Shown: piece by piece, positions 9,251 through 17,154 of the stretch
Layout: the number at the start of each line of letters is the position of its first letter
How positions within the stretch are numbered: position 1 is the first letter of the stretch
Assembly: GCF_016907695.1 (NCBI RefSeq)
Contig: NZ_JAFBCK010000001.1
Span: forward strand, 4,762,001 to 4,826,000
Direction of reading: 5' to 3'
Source: Actinokineospora baliensis
Lineage (GTDB): Bacteria; Actinomycetota; Actinomycetes; Mycobacteriales; Pseudonocardiaceae
DNA: 64,000 nt
Notes under the pieces: model-generated
The model's input: only the letters and a program-made list of their open reading frames with translations
Databases searched by the model: none
Told to the model about the DNA's origin: nothing
Translations under genes and position numbers: made by a program

Positions 9251-9343
9251 ATGGGTGACAACCGCGAGCAGTGGGTGGCACCGGAGTTCGACGACTACGA
9301 CACCCCCATGGAGGTCACGGCCTACGTCGCGCGGCAGGACTAG
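9251..9343 (+). CDS. pqqA: PqqA precursor peptide of pyrroloquinoline quinone
   Basis: This 30-residue peptide carries the PqqA signature Glu-x-x-x-Tyr as E21-V-T-A-Y25 (MEVTAYVARQ). In PQQ synthesis these two side chains are cross-linked by PqqE and become the cofactor skeleton. The upstream residues (W8, P11, F13) form the leader that PqqD would bind. An AGGAG site lies five bases before the ATG. The next gene, pqqC, starts three bases after the stop. It is larger than the 23-24-residue proteobacterial PqqA and has an Asp-rich leader (EFDDYD). The full set of partners downstream makes the call secure. Confidence 0.93.
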   Translation: MGDNREQWVAPEFDDYDTPMEVTAYVARQD

Positions 9344-9346
9344 GCG

Positions 9347-10048
9347 TTGACCGATCCCTTGCCGCGGGAGGACTTCCTCGCTGCCCTGCGAGCCCTCTCC
9401 AGCCGCTACTGGGGAACGCACCCCTTCCACGAGCGCATGCACGCCGGGCACCTCACCCGCGACGAGTTGGGCACGTGGGCGGCGAACCGCTGGTACTACC
9501 AGAGCGTTCTACCGCGCAAGGACGCCGCGATCGTCAGCAACTGCCCCGTTCCCGAGGTCCGCAGGCTATGGCTGGAGCGGATCGTCTACCACGATGGCGC
9601 GGTCGAAGGCGAAGGCGGCCGAGAGGACTGGCTGCGGCTGTGTGAGGCCCTTGGCCTTACTCGCGAAGAGGTGCTCGACGAGCGGCACGTCGTACCCGGC
9701 GTGCGGTTCGCGGTCGACGCCTATGTGTGGTTCGCGCAGACGCAGCCCTGGGTCATGGCGGTCGCCGCGGGGCTCACGGAGATGTTCTCCGGGCACCTGA
9801 TGCGCCGCCGGGTAACCGACGTCTTAGCGCACTACCCCTGGATCGAACCCGCGGCTCTCACCTACTTCACCACCCGGGTCGACGCCGTGTCCTCCGAGGG
9901 TAAGCAAGCGGTCGACCTGGTGCTCGCGCACTGCGAGACGCGGGCGGACCAAGACTCCGCCGTGGCCGCGCTGGCGTTCAAGTGCGATGTGCTCTGGTCC
10001 ATGCTCAGTGCCATCGACCACGCCTGCCACGGAGCAGGGAAGCGGTGA
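9347..10048 (+). CDS. pqqC: Pyrroloquinoline-quinone synthase PqqC
   Basis: The 233-aa all-helical oxidase of the TENA/heme-oxygenase fold catalyses the final cofactor-free ring closure and eight-electron oxidation to PQQ. Recognisable segments are YWGTHPFHERMHAG, WAANRWYYQSVLPRKDAAI, the RFAVDAYVWFAQ helix and HYPWIEPAALTYFTTR, matching PqqC in order and length (usually about 240-250). The start is TTG at 9347, three bases after pqqA; no in-frame ATG or GTG fits the conserved N-terminus. It overlaps pqqD by four bases (GTGA), implying translational coupling. Confidence 0.92.
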   Translation: MTDPLPREDFLAALRALSSRYWGTHPFHERMHAGHLTRDELGTWAANRWYYQSVLPRKDAAIVSNCPVPEVRRLWLERIVYHDGAVEGEGGREDWLRLCEALGLTREEVLDERHVVPGVRFAVDAYVWFAQTQPWVMAVAAGLTEMFSGHLMRRRVTDVLAHYPWIEPAALTYFTTRVDAVSSEGKQAVDLVLAHCETRADQDSAVAALAFKCDVLWSMLSAIDHACHGAGKR

Positions 10049-10314
10049 GCGGGTGGGCGCCGCGGCTGCGGCGGGGAGCACGGCTGGGGTTCGACCCGGT
10101 ACGGCGGGCCCCGGTCGTGCTCCACCCCGAAGACGTGCTGCTGCTCAACCCCACCGCCGCTGCCGTGATCGCCGCCTGCGACGGGGTGGCCACCGTGCCC
10201 GACATCCTGGCCCGGCTCGACGAGCGCTACACCGGCGTGCGCCCGGACGACGTGCTGACCCTGCTGCGCGGGCTGGTCACGCGCGGCGTGCTGCACCCCG
10301 AGGAGACCCGATGA
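10045..10314 (+). CDS. pqqD: PqqD, RiPP recognition element protein
   Basis: The 89-aa winged-helix chaperone binds the PqqA leader and presents it to the radical SAM enzyme PqqE. It starts at the GTG that overlaps the pqqC stop. Typical motifs are WAPRLRRGARLGFDPVRR and VVLHPEDVLLLNPTAAAVIAACDG, with a helical C-terminal half ending GLVTRGVLHPEE. The stop overlaps the pqqE ATG (ATGA). It is a stand-alone protein, not fused to PqqC as in some bacteria. Confidence 0.92.
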   Translation: MSGWAPRLRRGARLGFDPVRRAPVVLHPEDVLLLNPTAAAVIAACDGVATVPDILARLDERYTGVRPDDVLTLLRGLVTRGVLHPEETR

Positions 10315-11363
10315 CCGCCCCACTGGGGATGCTGGCCGAGCTCACACACCGGTGCCCACTGCATTGCCCGTACTGCTCGAACCCGCTGGAGATGGTCCAC
10401 CGCGACCGCGAACTGACCACCGGCCAATGGCGATCGATCCTCTCCCAAGCCCGCGAGCTCGGCGTACTCCAGGTGCATCTCTCCGGCGGCGAGCCTCTTG
10501 CCCGAAGAGACCTGTCCGAGCTCGTGAGCCACGCCTCAAGTCTGGGCTGCTACGTCAACCTCGTGACGAGCGGCCTAGGCCTGACCGAAGCGCGTATGGC
10601 CGACCTCGCCGCCCGCGGGATCGAGCACGTGCAGCTGTCCATCCAAGCCGCTGACCCGCAGCGCGCTGACATCATCGCCGGTACTCGCGCCGCCAAGCAC
10701 AAGAAGGCCGCGGCCGCCGCTGTGCGCTCGGCAGGGCTACCGCTGACCGTCAACGCCGTCCTGCACCGGCGCAACCACGACCAGGTGGCGGCGATCATCG
10801 ACTTGGCCGAAGAGTGGGGCGCGGACCGCCTTGAGCTCGCGAACACGCAGTTCTACGGGTGGGCACTGCGCAACCGGGCCGCACTCATGCCCACCCGCGC
10901 CCAACTCGATGCCGCCGAGCCGGTCGTACGGGCCGCTCGGCAGCGGCTCGCGGGGCGCATGGAGGTGATCTACGTGCTCGCCGACTACCAGGACCGCCTG
11001 CCGAAGCCATGCATGCACGGCTGGGGCGCCCGCCAGTTCACCGTCGCGCCCGATGGCACGGTGCTGCCGTGCCCGTCAGCGCACGTGATCTCCAGCCTGA
11101 CCTTCGAGAACGCCACGCGGCGACCTCTCGCGGCCATTTGGTACGACTCGCCGTCGTTCAACGCCTATAGGGGCGAGGACTGGATGCGCGACCCGTGCCG
11201 CACCTGTGTTCGTCGCGAGGTCGACTTCGGCGGATGCCGCTGCCAGGCGTTCTTGCTGACCGGCGCGGCGGAGAACACTGACCCCGTGTGCTCGCTGTCG
11301 CCCCACCACGACGTCGTAGTAGGCGCGGTAGTTGAAGACCTTCCGTTCGTGATGCGCCGGTGA
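10311..11363 (+). CDS. pqqE: PqqA peptide cyclase PqqE (radical SAM/SPASM)
   Basis: The 350-aa radical SAM enzyme forms the Glu-Tyr carbon-carbon bond in PqqA. The 4Fe-4S-binding CxxxCxxC is at C15, C19 and C22 (CPLHCPYC). The GGE-type SAM motif is in HLSGGEPLARRDL. A C-terminal SPASM region with cysteines in CMHGWG, LPCPSAH, PCRTC, GGCRCQAF and DPVCSL would bind two auxiliary clusters. Length is close to the family's 360-390. ATG 10311 overlaps the pqqD stop and the gene end overlaps the pqqB GTG, so all four enzyme genes are translationally coupled. Confidence 0.94.
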   Translation: MTAPLGMLAELTHRCPLHCPYCSNPLEMVHRDRELTTGQWRSILSQARELGVLQVHLSGGEPLARRDLSELVSHASSLGCYVNLVTSGLGLTEARMADLAARGIEHVQLSIQAADPQRADIIAGTRAAKHKKAAAAAVRSAGLPLTVNAVLHRRNHDQVAAIIDLAEEWGADRLELANTQFYGWALRNRAALMPTRAQLDAAEPVVRAARQRLAGRMEVIYVLADYQDRLPKPCMHGWGARQFTVAPDGTVLPCPSAHVISSLTFENATRRPLAAIWYDSPSFNAYRGEDWMRDPCRTCVRREVDFGGCRCQAFLLTGAAENTDPVCSLSPHHDVVVGAVVEDLPFVMRR

Positions 11364-12220
11364 AGGTCATCGTCCTGGGCACCGCCGCGGGCGGCGGCCT
11401 ACCCCAGTGGAACTGCGCCTGCGCCCAATGCTCCCGTGCCCGCTCAGGCGACCCCGCCGTGTCACCCCGCCGCCAGGACTGCCTCGCCATCAGCGCGACC
11501 GGCGAGAACTGGTTCCTGCTCAACGCATCCCCGGACCTGCGCGAACAGATCGCCGCCACCCCCGAACTCGCCCCAGGCCCAGGGCGACGCGAAACCCCCA
11601 TCCGCGGCGCCCTGCTCACCGACGCCGAACTCGACCACACCCTCGGCCTCACCCTCCTCCGCGAAGGCCAACTGACCGTCTGGGCACCCCCACCAGTCCT
11701 GTCACACGCCGCAGTCCGGGGTCTCCTCGCCCACTACCACCACTGGACCTGGCACCCCGCCGAAACCACCTTCACCCTCGACGGCCTCACCTGCACCGTG
11801 TTCCCCCTGTCCGGCAAACGCCCCCGCTACGCCCAAACCGCCACCCCCGCCCCCAACTGGGTCGTGGCCTACCGCATCACCGACCCCACCACCGGCGGCA
11901 CCCTCGTCTACGCCCCCTGCCTGGCCCACTGGCCCACCCCCTTCACCGAGTTCCTCGCTGGCGCCACCCACGCCCTCCTAGACGGCACCTTCCACTCACC
12001 CGACGAGATGGCCACCACCACCGCCCAAACCGACCAACGAGCCATGGGCCACCTCCCCATCGTGGAGTCGCTCCCGCTCCTGCCACCTGGGCCCACGCGC
12101 TGGTACTACACGCACCTGAACAACACCAACCCCGCCGTCGCCCACGACTCCTTGGCCCGAACCCAAATAGAGGCGTGTGGTGCTTCTGTTGCCGAGGACG
12201 GCACCCGCTTCGACCTGTGA
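11360..12220 (+). CDS. pqqB: PqqB, metallo-beta-lactamase-fold oxygenase of PQQ synthesis
   Basis: This 286-aa member of the MBL fold starts with the very typical KVIVLGTAAGGGLPQWNCAC. In current models it hydroxylates the tyrosine of the cross-linked PqqA intermediate. A conserved Cys-containing metal region and DAELDHTLGL follow, in place of the classical HxHxDH, as usual for PqqB. GTG 11360 overlaps the pqqE stop. It is the last gene of the operon. No pqqF protease is adjacent, so leader processing must use a protease encoded elsewhere. Confidence 0.93.
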   Translation: MKVIVLGTAAGGGLPQWNCACAQCSRARSGDPAVSPRRQDCLAISATGENWFLLNASPDLREQIAATPELAPGPGRRETPIRGALLTDAELDHTLGLTLLREGQLTVWAPPPVLSHAAVRGLLAHYHHWTWHPAETTFTLDGLTCTVFPLSGKRPRYAQTATPAPNWVVAYRITDPTTGGTLVYAPCLAHWPTPFTEFLAGATHALLDGTFHSPDEMATTTAQTDQRAMGHLPIVESLPLLPPGPTRWYYTHLNNTNPAVAHDSLARTQIEACGASVAEDGTRFDL

Positions 12221-12324
12221 CCCCACGTGGCTGGCGTGTCCACACGCGGTATCGCCGCCTGTGTCCGCCGGTGATTCCGCACCATCGCTGTGGGCACGTG
12301 GAGAAAGTCCTCACCCGATGGCGC

Positions 12325-13038
12325 TCAGGCCAGTGGAGTGGACCATTTGAGAACGGTCGCACCGGGGCAGACCTTCACCGCGACCTCCACGATCCGCCCG
12401 TCTGCGAGCCAGACAGTCCGAGTCACCTGGGTGACGACGGTCGAACTCGAACCGGTCAAGCCAAGCGCAAGCTTCTCGCCGTCGGTGGCCAAGCGCGAGG
12501 TCACTTCCTCCAGTACCCGTTCCTGCGCCGACCCCAGCCGCTCTGCCGCTAGTTCGCGGGAGCCGCCGGTAGAAGTGGGGACCTTCAGTTCCGGCGTGGC
12601 CTCGACCACCTCGGCGGGGTAGTAGGAGCTGGTCAGATGCACTGGCGCGGCGTCACGGCTGACTACCCGCCTCCGGACAAAGACAGGACTGCCCGGCTCG
12701 ACTTCTAGGCGGGCGGCAACGGCCTCATCCGCACTGACGGTGCCGAGTTCGACTATCTCGGAGGACTCGTTGTTGGACAGCGCTCGCCCGGTCGTCGCCC
12801 AGTTTCGGACCCTGGCGCTGGTCGCTGTGCTCGGGTCGGCGACCACGGTTCCACCACCGGTGGTGGCGCTGGTCAGCCCCTCTGCTTTGAGCGCCTTGTA
12901 CGCCCGGCTCGCCGTCTGCTGGGCAACTCCGAACTCGGCCGTAACCTCCCGCAGGGTCGGTAGCCGCTGCCCCGGGGCCAGCTCACCCGACAGGATCTGA
13001 CTGCGGAAATGAGCTGCGATGTCCGTATATCCCACCAT
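12325..13038 (-). CDS. GntR family regulator, HutC/UTRA subfamily
   Basis: The 237-aa repressor has an N-terminal winged helix (residues 1-70; LREVTAEFGVAQQTASRAYKAL is the helix-turn-helix region) and a C-terminal UTRA ligand-binding domain (about 90-230). Conserved pieces of the latter are PVFVRRRVVSRD and VHLTSSYYPAEV. HutC-type proteins usually sense small metabolites and bind near their own promoter. It converges on pqqB and is divergent from the unknown gene at 13216. The intergenic inverted repeat at 13160-13191 is a candidate operator. A role in pqq control is possible only by proximity, since the pqq promoter is more than 3 kb away. Confidence 0.88.
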   Translation of the reverse strand: MVGYTDIAAHFRSQILSGELAPGQRLPTLREVTAEFGVAQQTASRAYKALKAEGLTSATTGGGTVVADPSTATSARVRNWATTGRALSNNESSEIVELGTVSADEAVAARLEVEPGSPVFVRRRVVSRDAAPVHLTSSYYPAEVVEATPELKVPTSTGGSRELAAERLGSAQERVLEEVTSRLATDGEKLALGLTGSSSTVVTQVTRTVWLADGRIVEVAVKVCPGATVLKWSTPLA

Positions 13039-13159
13039 GTCGTCTTCTCACGTCCCGTGTCTTGTTGTCGACGCCCCTCAGGGTAGACCAAGAACAACTT
13101 GCATCACTAGGGCATGTAGTCCAAACTGACTTTGGGTCACCTAAGGGTAGCTTACGGTG

Positions 13160-13191
13160 GAGCGTGAACTACGGATGCGTAGCTCACGCTC
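13160..13191. promoter_or_regulatory. 14-bp inverted repeat in divergent promoter region
   Basis: Arms GAGCGTGAACTACG (13160-13173) and CGTAGCTCACGCTC (13178-13191) are complementary except for one position and are separated by GATG. The repeat lies between the divergent GntR gene and the gene at 13216. It could be an operator or an mRNA hairpin in the 5' leader of the plus-strand gene, whose start is 25 bases downstream. Which of these holds is not shown by the sequence. Confidence 0.5.
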
Positions 13192-13215
13192 GCACTTCAG
13201 TGGAGTGGAGCCGAG

Positions 13216-13752
13216 ATGAGCAGGGCGACGGGGTTGTCGGCGGGACCAGGCCAGCGTGTGTACGTGGTGCCGGAGGGGTTTCGGTTCTCGGATGAGGGCG
13301 ACCGTCCTGCCCATCTTGAAGACGATGTACGGAGGGCAATCAGCATGACCGCAACAATGGAACCCGTCACTGTTCCGTGGGAGCAGATTGACCAGGCGGC
13401 CGCGTCGATTCGCGCGCACTCGCACAAGTATCCGAGTCTGGTGGTGGGCAGCTTGGGCGTCCACGCTGCTGGGGAGGGCCCGGGGCGGGTCGAGGTGTTC
13501 GTCCCGGCGCCGGATCAGCCGCAGGCGTGTGCGGAGCTGTTGGGGTGGTTGGACACGCTCGACCACGCGACGCTGGTGTTGTGCTACAGCGAGGACGACC
13601 CGCAGGCGCGGGCGTACGCGCATCTGTCGGACGGCACGGCGATCACGGTGATCGCTCCGTTGGACCCGATGCGGCTGCACGGAGTGGGTTCGGACCGGAC
13701 CGGTGAGTGGGTGTTGCACTGGCTCCGCTGGCAAGCCGCAGAGACCGCGTGA
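13216..13752 (+). CDS. Hypothetical actinomycete protein
   Basis: The 178-aa product from ATG 13216 (GGAG upstream) has a second plausible start at ATG 13345 with GGAGGG nine bases before it. The latter would remove a poorly structured 43-residue leader. The remaining part reads like a soluble alpha/beta domain (VVGSLGVHAAG, VEVFVPAPDQPQ, ATLVLCYSEDD, WVLHWLRWQ). No signal peptide and no recognised family. It is divergent from the GntR regulator, which suggests that it is a regulated target. It is followed by about 200 bases without a gene before the SARP gene. Confidence 0.6.
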   Translation: MSRATGLSAGPGQRVYVVPEGFRFSDEGDRPAHLEDDVRRAISMTATMEPVTVPWEQIDQAAASIRAHSHKYPSLVVGSLGVHAAGEGPGRVEVFVPAPDQPQACAELLGWLDTLDHATLVLCYSEDDPQARAYAHLSDGTAITVIAPLDPMRLHGVGSDRTGEWVLHWLRWQAAETA

Positions 13753-13950
13753 AGTGGGGACGGGGAGCCTACGCGAAGGGGCGGTGCGAAGTCAGGGGCG
13801 GAAGAGGGTTGCTGTGGCGCCGGGGAGGCGATTGACTTCGGGGCTTGGGAAGGTTTCACCGGCCATTCCCCGGCTGCGGTAGAGAGCAACACCCGGTGTC
13901 CTGCTGCGCGCGTCCCTCCCAGGTCGTGTCCCGACGCCGATTCAGGGGTA

Positions 13951-14736
13951 GTGAGAATGCAGGTCAACGTGCTCGGACCGCTCCTCGTCACCTGCGACAC
14001 CGCGAGCGCTGCGCCCAGTGCCACCAAACCGAAGCAGGTGTTGGCGTTGCTGGCGTTGCGGGCGAACACCGTCGTGTCGACCGGGAGGTTGATCGAGGAG
14101 CTGTGGGGCGGGCGGCCGCCTGCCAGCGCGGTTGTCACCGTGCAGACCTACGTTTTGCGTCTACGTCGGTTGCTTACACCCCTCTCGGACACTCCCATCC
14201 GCTCGATACTCACGACAGCGTCCGGCGGATATTCGTTGCGGCTGGAACATCTCGACCACGAGCGGTTCCGTCAACGTGCCGCGCTCGGGTCCGACGCGTT
14301 GGCCGAAGGTGACGCGGCCCGTGCCGCTTCCCTGTTGCACGGCGCACTAGCTCTGTGGCGCGGGCCAGCGCTGGCGGATGTCCGAGTTGGACGGTTGCTG
14401 GAGGGGCACGTCGCGACCCTGGAGCAAGAGCGGCTGAGCGTGGTTGAGCAGCGCATCGACGCGGATCTGCGGCTGGGGCGGCACCTGGGGATACTCGGCG
14501 AGCTGTCCAGCCTCACGAGAGACCTGCCGCTGCACGAGAACCTGCATGGCCAGTACATGCTCGCGCTCTACCGGGCCGGACGGCGCTACCAGGCGTTGGA
14601 AGTGTTCCACCGCCTCCGGCAAGCGTTGGTGGAGGAACTGGGCTTGTCGCCCACCGGGTGGGTTGAGCAGGTGCACCAGGCGATCTTGGCCTCAGACGAG
14701 GTGGGGCCGCCGGTGTTGGAGATCAACCGACGCTGA
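13951..14736 (+). CDS. SARP/AfsR-type regulator (OmpR-like HTH plus BTAD)
   Basis: The 261-aa Streptomyces antibiotic regulatory protein has an N-terminal OmpR/PhoB-like winged helix (about 1-95, with LLALRANTVVSTGRLIEELWGG and VQTYVLRLRRLL). A bacterial transcriptional activator domain follows (about 100-250, with FHRLRQALVEELGLSPTGW near the end). Such proteins activate secondary-metabolite clusters by binding direct repeats at -35 regions. It has no NB-ARC or TPR extension. The start may be GTG 13951 or ATG 13957. Its 3' end overlaps the convergent selA gene by 14 bases. Its target cluster is not evident; the nearest candidate clusters are pqq and the region beyond 31 kb. Confidence 0.88.
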   Translation: MRMQVNVLGPLLVTCDTASAAPSATKPKQVLALLALRANTVVSTGRLIEELWGGRPPASAVVTVQTYVLRLRRLLTPLSDTPIRSILTTASGGYSLRLEHLDHERFRQRAALGSDALAEGDAARAASLLHGALALWRGPALADVRVGRLLEGHVATLEQERLSVVEQRIDADLRLGRHLGILGELSSLTRDLPLHENLHGQYMLALYRAGRRYQALEVFHRLRQALVEELGLSPTGWVEQVHQAILASDEVGPPVLEINRR

Positions 14737-15997
14737 GTACGGCTTCCAGCAACAGGTCGTCGTCGGCCTCGGCGATGGTGCGCAGGTCGAGCAGGCAACG
14801 CCCGTGGTCGATCCTTCCGACTACGGGCGTTGACCCAATGCGGAGCAGGTGTGCGTAGGACTCCGGCAGGCTCACTGCGGCACTGGGAAGTTCTACACCT
14901 GGAGCGCCACCACCGCCGACCACCGCGGCGGAGTCCACCACAACAGCGTCAACACCTTGTCCGCGCAGCGAGTGCGCCAACCGCTCGGCTCGTCGCGTCA
15001 AACCGGACAGTTCGGCCTCCAACGCCGCCACCACCGGCGGGCGAGGGCCGCGCAATGTTGCGCCCAACGCGGCCAACGTGAGCTTGTCGACCCGAACCGC
15101 GCGCGCCGCTGGGTGTCTGCGCAACCGGTCGACCAGCGCGGCATCGCCGAGCAACAACCCGGCTTGCGGGCCACCGAGCAGCTTGTCCGCGCTCGCCGTC
15201 ACGAGGTTCGCACCGGACCGCAACGCGCTCGCCGCGTCCGGCTCGTCCGGCAGCACCGGGTGCGGACCGAGCAGGCCCGACCCGATGTCCACCACCAACG
15301 GCGCCCCCAACCCCGCCAACTCGGCGACCGACGGCGCGCTGGTGAACCCCGTGACCTGGAAGTTCGACGGGTGGACCTTGAGCACGAAACCGGTGTCCCC
15401 GGTGATCGCCTCGGCGTAGTCGCGCACCGTGGTGCGATTCGTCGTGCCCACCCCGTGCAGCCGAGCCCCGGTGGCGCGCAGCAGGTCCGGGATGCGGAAC
15501 CCGTCCCCGATCTCCACCAACTCGCCCCGGCTGACCACGATGTCGCGGCTGCCCGCCAACACGATCGCGCACAGCAGCAGCGCGGCCGCGTTGTTGTTCA
15601 CCACGTGCACGTCCTGCGCATCGGGCACCGCCGCCCGCAACGAGTCAAGGGTGTCGAGCCCGCGCCGACGCCGAGCGCCTGTCGCCAGGTCGAACTCGAC
15701 GTCCGTCGTGCCTGCGGCGGCCTGCACCGCGACTCGCGCGGCTGCCGACAGCGGGGCGCGGCCGAGGTTCGTGTGCACGATGACCCCGGTCGCGTTGAGG
15801 ATCGGCCGCGGCCCCACCCGCAGGGCAGCCCGAGCGCGGTCGACGACGTCCTCCGGGGCGATGACCCCGTCCCGAACCTGTTGCTGCGCGGTGTGAACAG
15901 CCACCTTGACCGTGTCGCGGCCGAGTTCGGCGACCTCGGCACCCAACTCGGCGAGGACGGCGTCGGTGCGCGGCACTCGCCTGCGCGGGTCGGTCAC
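14723..15997 (-). CDS. selA: L-seryl-tRNA(Sec) selenium transferase SelA
   Basis: The 424-aa PLP enzyme converts seryl-tRNA(Sec) to selenocysteyl-tRNA(Sec) using selenophosphate. The PLP lysine is in SADKLLGGPQAGLLLG. Other family blocks are NATGVIVHTNLGRAPL, GVGTTNRTTVRDYAEAI, KVHPSNFQVTGF and VDIGSGLLGP. It is slightly shorter than E. coli SelA (463) but complete for actinobacteria. The GTG start at 15997 lies only 12 bases after the 3' end of the tRNA-Sec gene on the same strand, so selC and selA are probably co-transcribed. It converges on the SARP gene. Confidence 0.95.
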   Translation of the reverse strand: MTDPRRRVPRTDAVLAELGAEVAELGRDTVKVAVHTAQQQVRDGVIAPEDVVDRARAALRVGPRPILNATGVIVHTNLGRAPLSAAARVAVQAAAGTTDVEFDLATGARRRRGLDTLDSLRAAVPDAQDVHVVNNNAAALLLCAIVLAGSRDIVVSRGELVEIGDGFRIPDLLRATGARLHGVGTTNRTTVRDYAEAITGDTGFVLKVHPSNFQVTGFTSAPSVAELAGLGAPLVVDIGSGLLGPHPVLPDEPDAASALRSGANLVTASADKLLGGPQAGLLLGDAALVDRLRRHPAARAVRVDKLTLAALGATLRGPRPPVVAALEAELSGLTRRAERLAHSLRGQGVDAVVVDSAAVVGGGGAPGVELPSAAVSLPESYAHLLRIGSTPVVGRIDHGRCLLDLRTIAEADDDLLLEAVLSVG

Positions 15998-16009
15998 GGC
16001 TCGACCCGG

Positions 16010-16101
16010 CGGAGGCGGACGGGAATCGAACCCGCCAGCGGCAGCACCTGCCGCTCGCCGGTGTTGAAGACCGAGCCGGCCACCAGGCCGGAGACGCCTC
16101 C
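16010..16101 (-). tRNA. selC: tRNA-Sec (anticodon TCA)
   Basis: The 92-base gene on the minus strand, without an encoded CCA end, folds as a bacterial selenocysteine tRNA. It has a GGAGGCG/CGCCTCC acceptor stem and a 6-bp D stem (CCGGCC/GGCCGG). The anticodon loop CTTCAAC contains TCA, the variable arm has a long 8-bp stem (AGCGGCAG/CTGCCGCT), and the T loop is TTCGATT with discriminator G. It sits immediately upstream of selA and divergent from selD. It supplies the tRNA that reads UGA as selenocysteine. Confidence 0.95.
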
Positions 16102-16110
16102 CCGGGACAC

Positions 16111-16163
16111 GACATGATCATGACACACCGTGACCGTGTCACACTCCTGGGTGTGACACACCG
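16111..16163. promoter_or_regulatory. Palindrome-rich sel intergenic control region
   Basis: Between tRNA-Sec and selD lie the perfect palindrome CATGATCATG, a direct repeat TGACACACCG (16121-16130 and 16154-16163), and an inverted repeat GTGTCACAC-N6-GTGTGACAC (16136-16144 and 16151-16159). A further pair TGACAC/GTGTCA (16121 and 16136) overlaps them. This density suggests an operator for a dimeric regulator controlling the divergent selC-selA and selD-selB units, or a structured selD leader. The regulator is unknown. Confidence 0.55.
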
Positions 16164-17130
16164 GCTGACGCAGTACGCGCACGGTGGCGGGTGCGCCTGC
16201 AAGATCCCCCCTGGCGAGCTGGAACGGGTCGTCGCCGGTCTGCACCGCACCCCGGTCGACCCGCACGGCGACCTGATCGTCGGCCTCGACACCGGTGACG
16301 ACGCCGCCGTCGTCGGGATCGGCGCTGACCTGGCGCTGGTCGCGACCACGGACTTCTTCACCCCGGTCGTCGACGATCCCTACGACTGGGGGCGGATCGC
16401 GGCCGCCAACGCGCTCTCCGACGTCTACGCGATGGGCGGGCGGCCCGTCGTCGCCCTGAACCTGCTCGGCTGGCCGCGCGATGTGCTGCCGATGGAGTTG
16501 GCCGCCGAGGTCCTGCGGGGTGGCGTCGACGTGGCGGCCTCCGCAGGGTGCCATGTCGCGGGTGGGCACAGCGTCGACGACCCCGAACCCAAGTACGGGC
16601 TCGCCGTCACCGGTCTCGTCGACCCGCAACGCATCATGCGGAACTCCTCGGGCCGCGCAGGACTGCCTCTATCGCTGACCAAGCCTCTAGGCGTCGGCGT
16701 GCTCAACAACCGCCACAAGGCCACTGGCGAAGTGTTCCCGCACGCGATAGAGGTGATGACGACCCTCAACCGCGACGCAGCCACCGCGGCGCTCAACGCA
16801 GGCATTACGTGCGCGACCGACGTCACGGGATTCGGACTTCTAGGGCACCTACACAAGCTCGCTCGCGCTAGCGGCGTCACCGCCATCATCGACTCCGCCG
16901 CCGTCCCTTACCTCGACGGCGCCCGCGAGGCCTTACGCGACGGCTACGTCAGCGGCGGTACACAGCGCAATCTGGACTGGGTGGCCCCGCACGTCTCACT
17001 CGGTCCAGACTCCCTCTTACTCGCAGACGCGCAGACTTCCGGAGGATTGCTATTCGCAGGTGAGGTACCCGGTGCGACCGTGATCGGGGAGCTCGTCCCT
17101 CGCGATTGTCATACCGTCGTGGTGCGATAG
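16153..17130 (+). CDS. selD: Selenide, water dikinase SelD
   Basis: The 325-aa enzyme makes selenophosphate from selenide and ATP. The catalytic pair is Cys14 and Lys17 in GGGCACKIPP; the position that is Sec in some SelD proteins is Cys here. Other blocks are DTGDDAAVVGI, the metal-binding loop, and AANALSDVYAMGGRPVVALN. The GTG at 16153 gives the family-typical N-terminus MTHRLTQYAHGGGC. ATG 16114 or 16120 would add residues over the palindromic region and have no ribosome site. The gene leads the plus-strand unit selD-DUF899-selB. Confidence 0.94.
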   Translation: MTHRLTQYAHGGGCACKIPPGELERVVAGLHRTPVDPHGDLIVGLDTGDDAAVVGIGADLALVATTDFFTPVVDDPYDWGRIAAANALSDVYAMGGRPVVALNLLGWPRDVLPMELAAEVLRGGVDVAASAGCHVAGGHSVDDPEPKYGLAVTGLVDPQRIMRNSSGRAGLPLSLTKPLGVGVLNNRHKATGEVFPHAIEVMTTLNRDAATAALNAGITCATDVTGFGLLGHLHKLARASGVTAIIDSAAVPYLDGAREALRDGYVSGGTQRNLDWVAPHVSLGPDSLLLADAQTSGGLLFAGEVPGATVIGELVPRDCHTVVVR

Positions 17131-17154
17131 GCGCTCCCGACAGAGGAGGACCCT

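Noticed and set aside
16153..17130. selD as a selenoprotein
   Set aside because: The catalytic codon is TGC (Cys), with no TGA in the frame.
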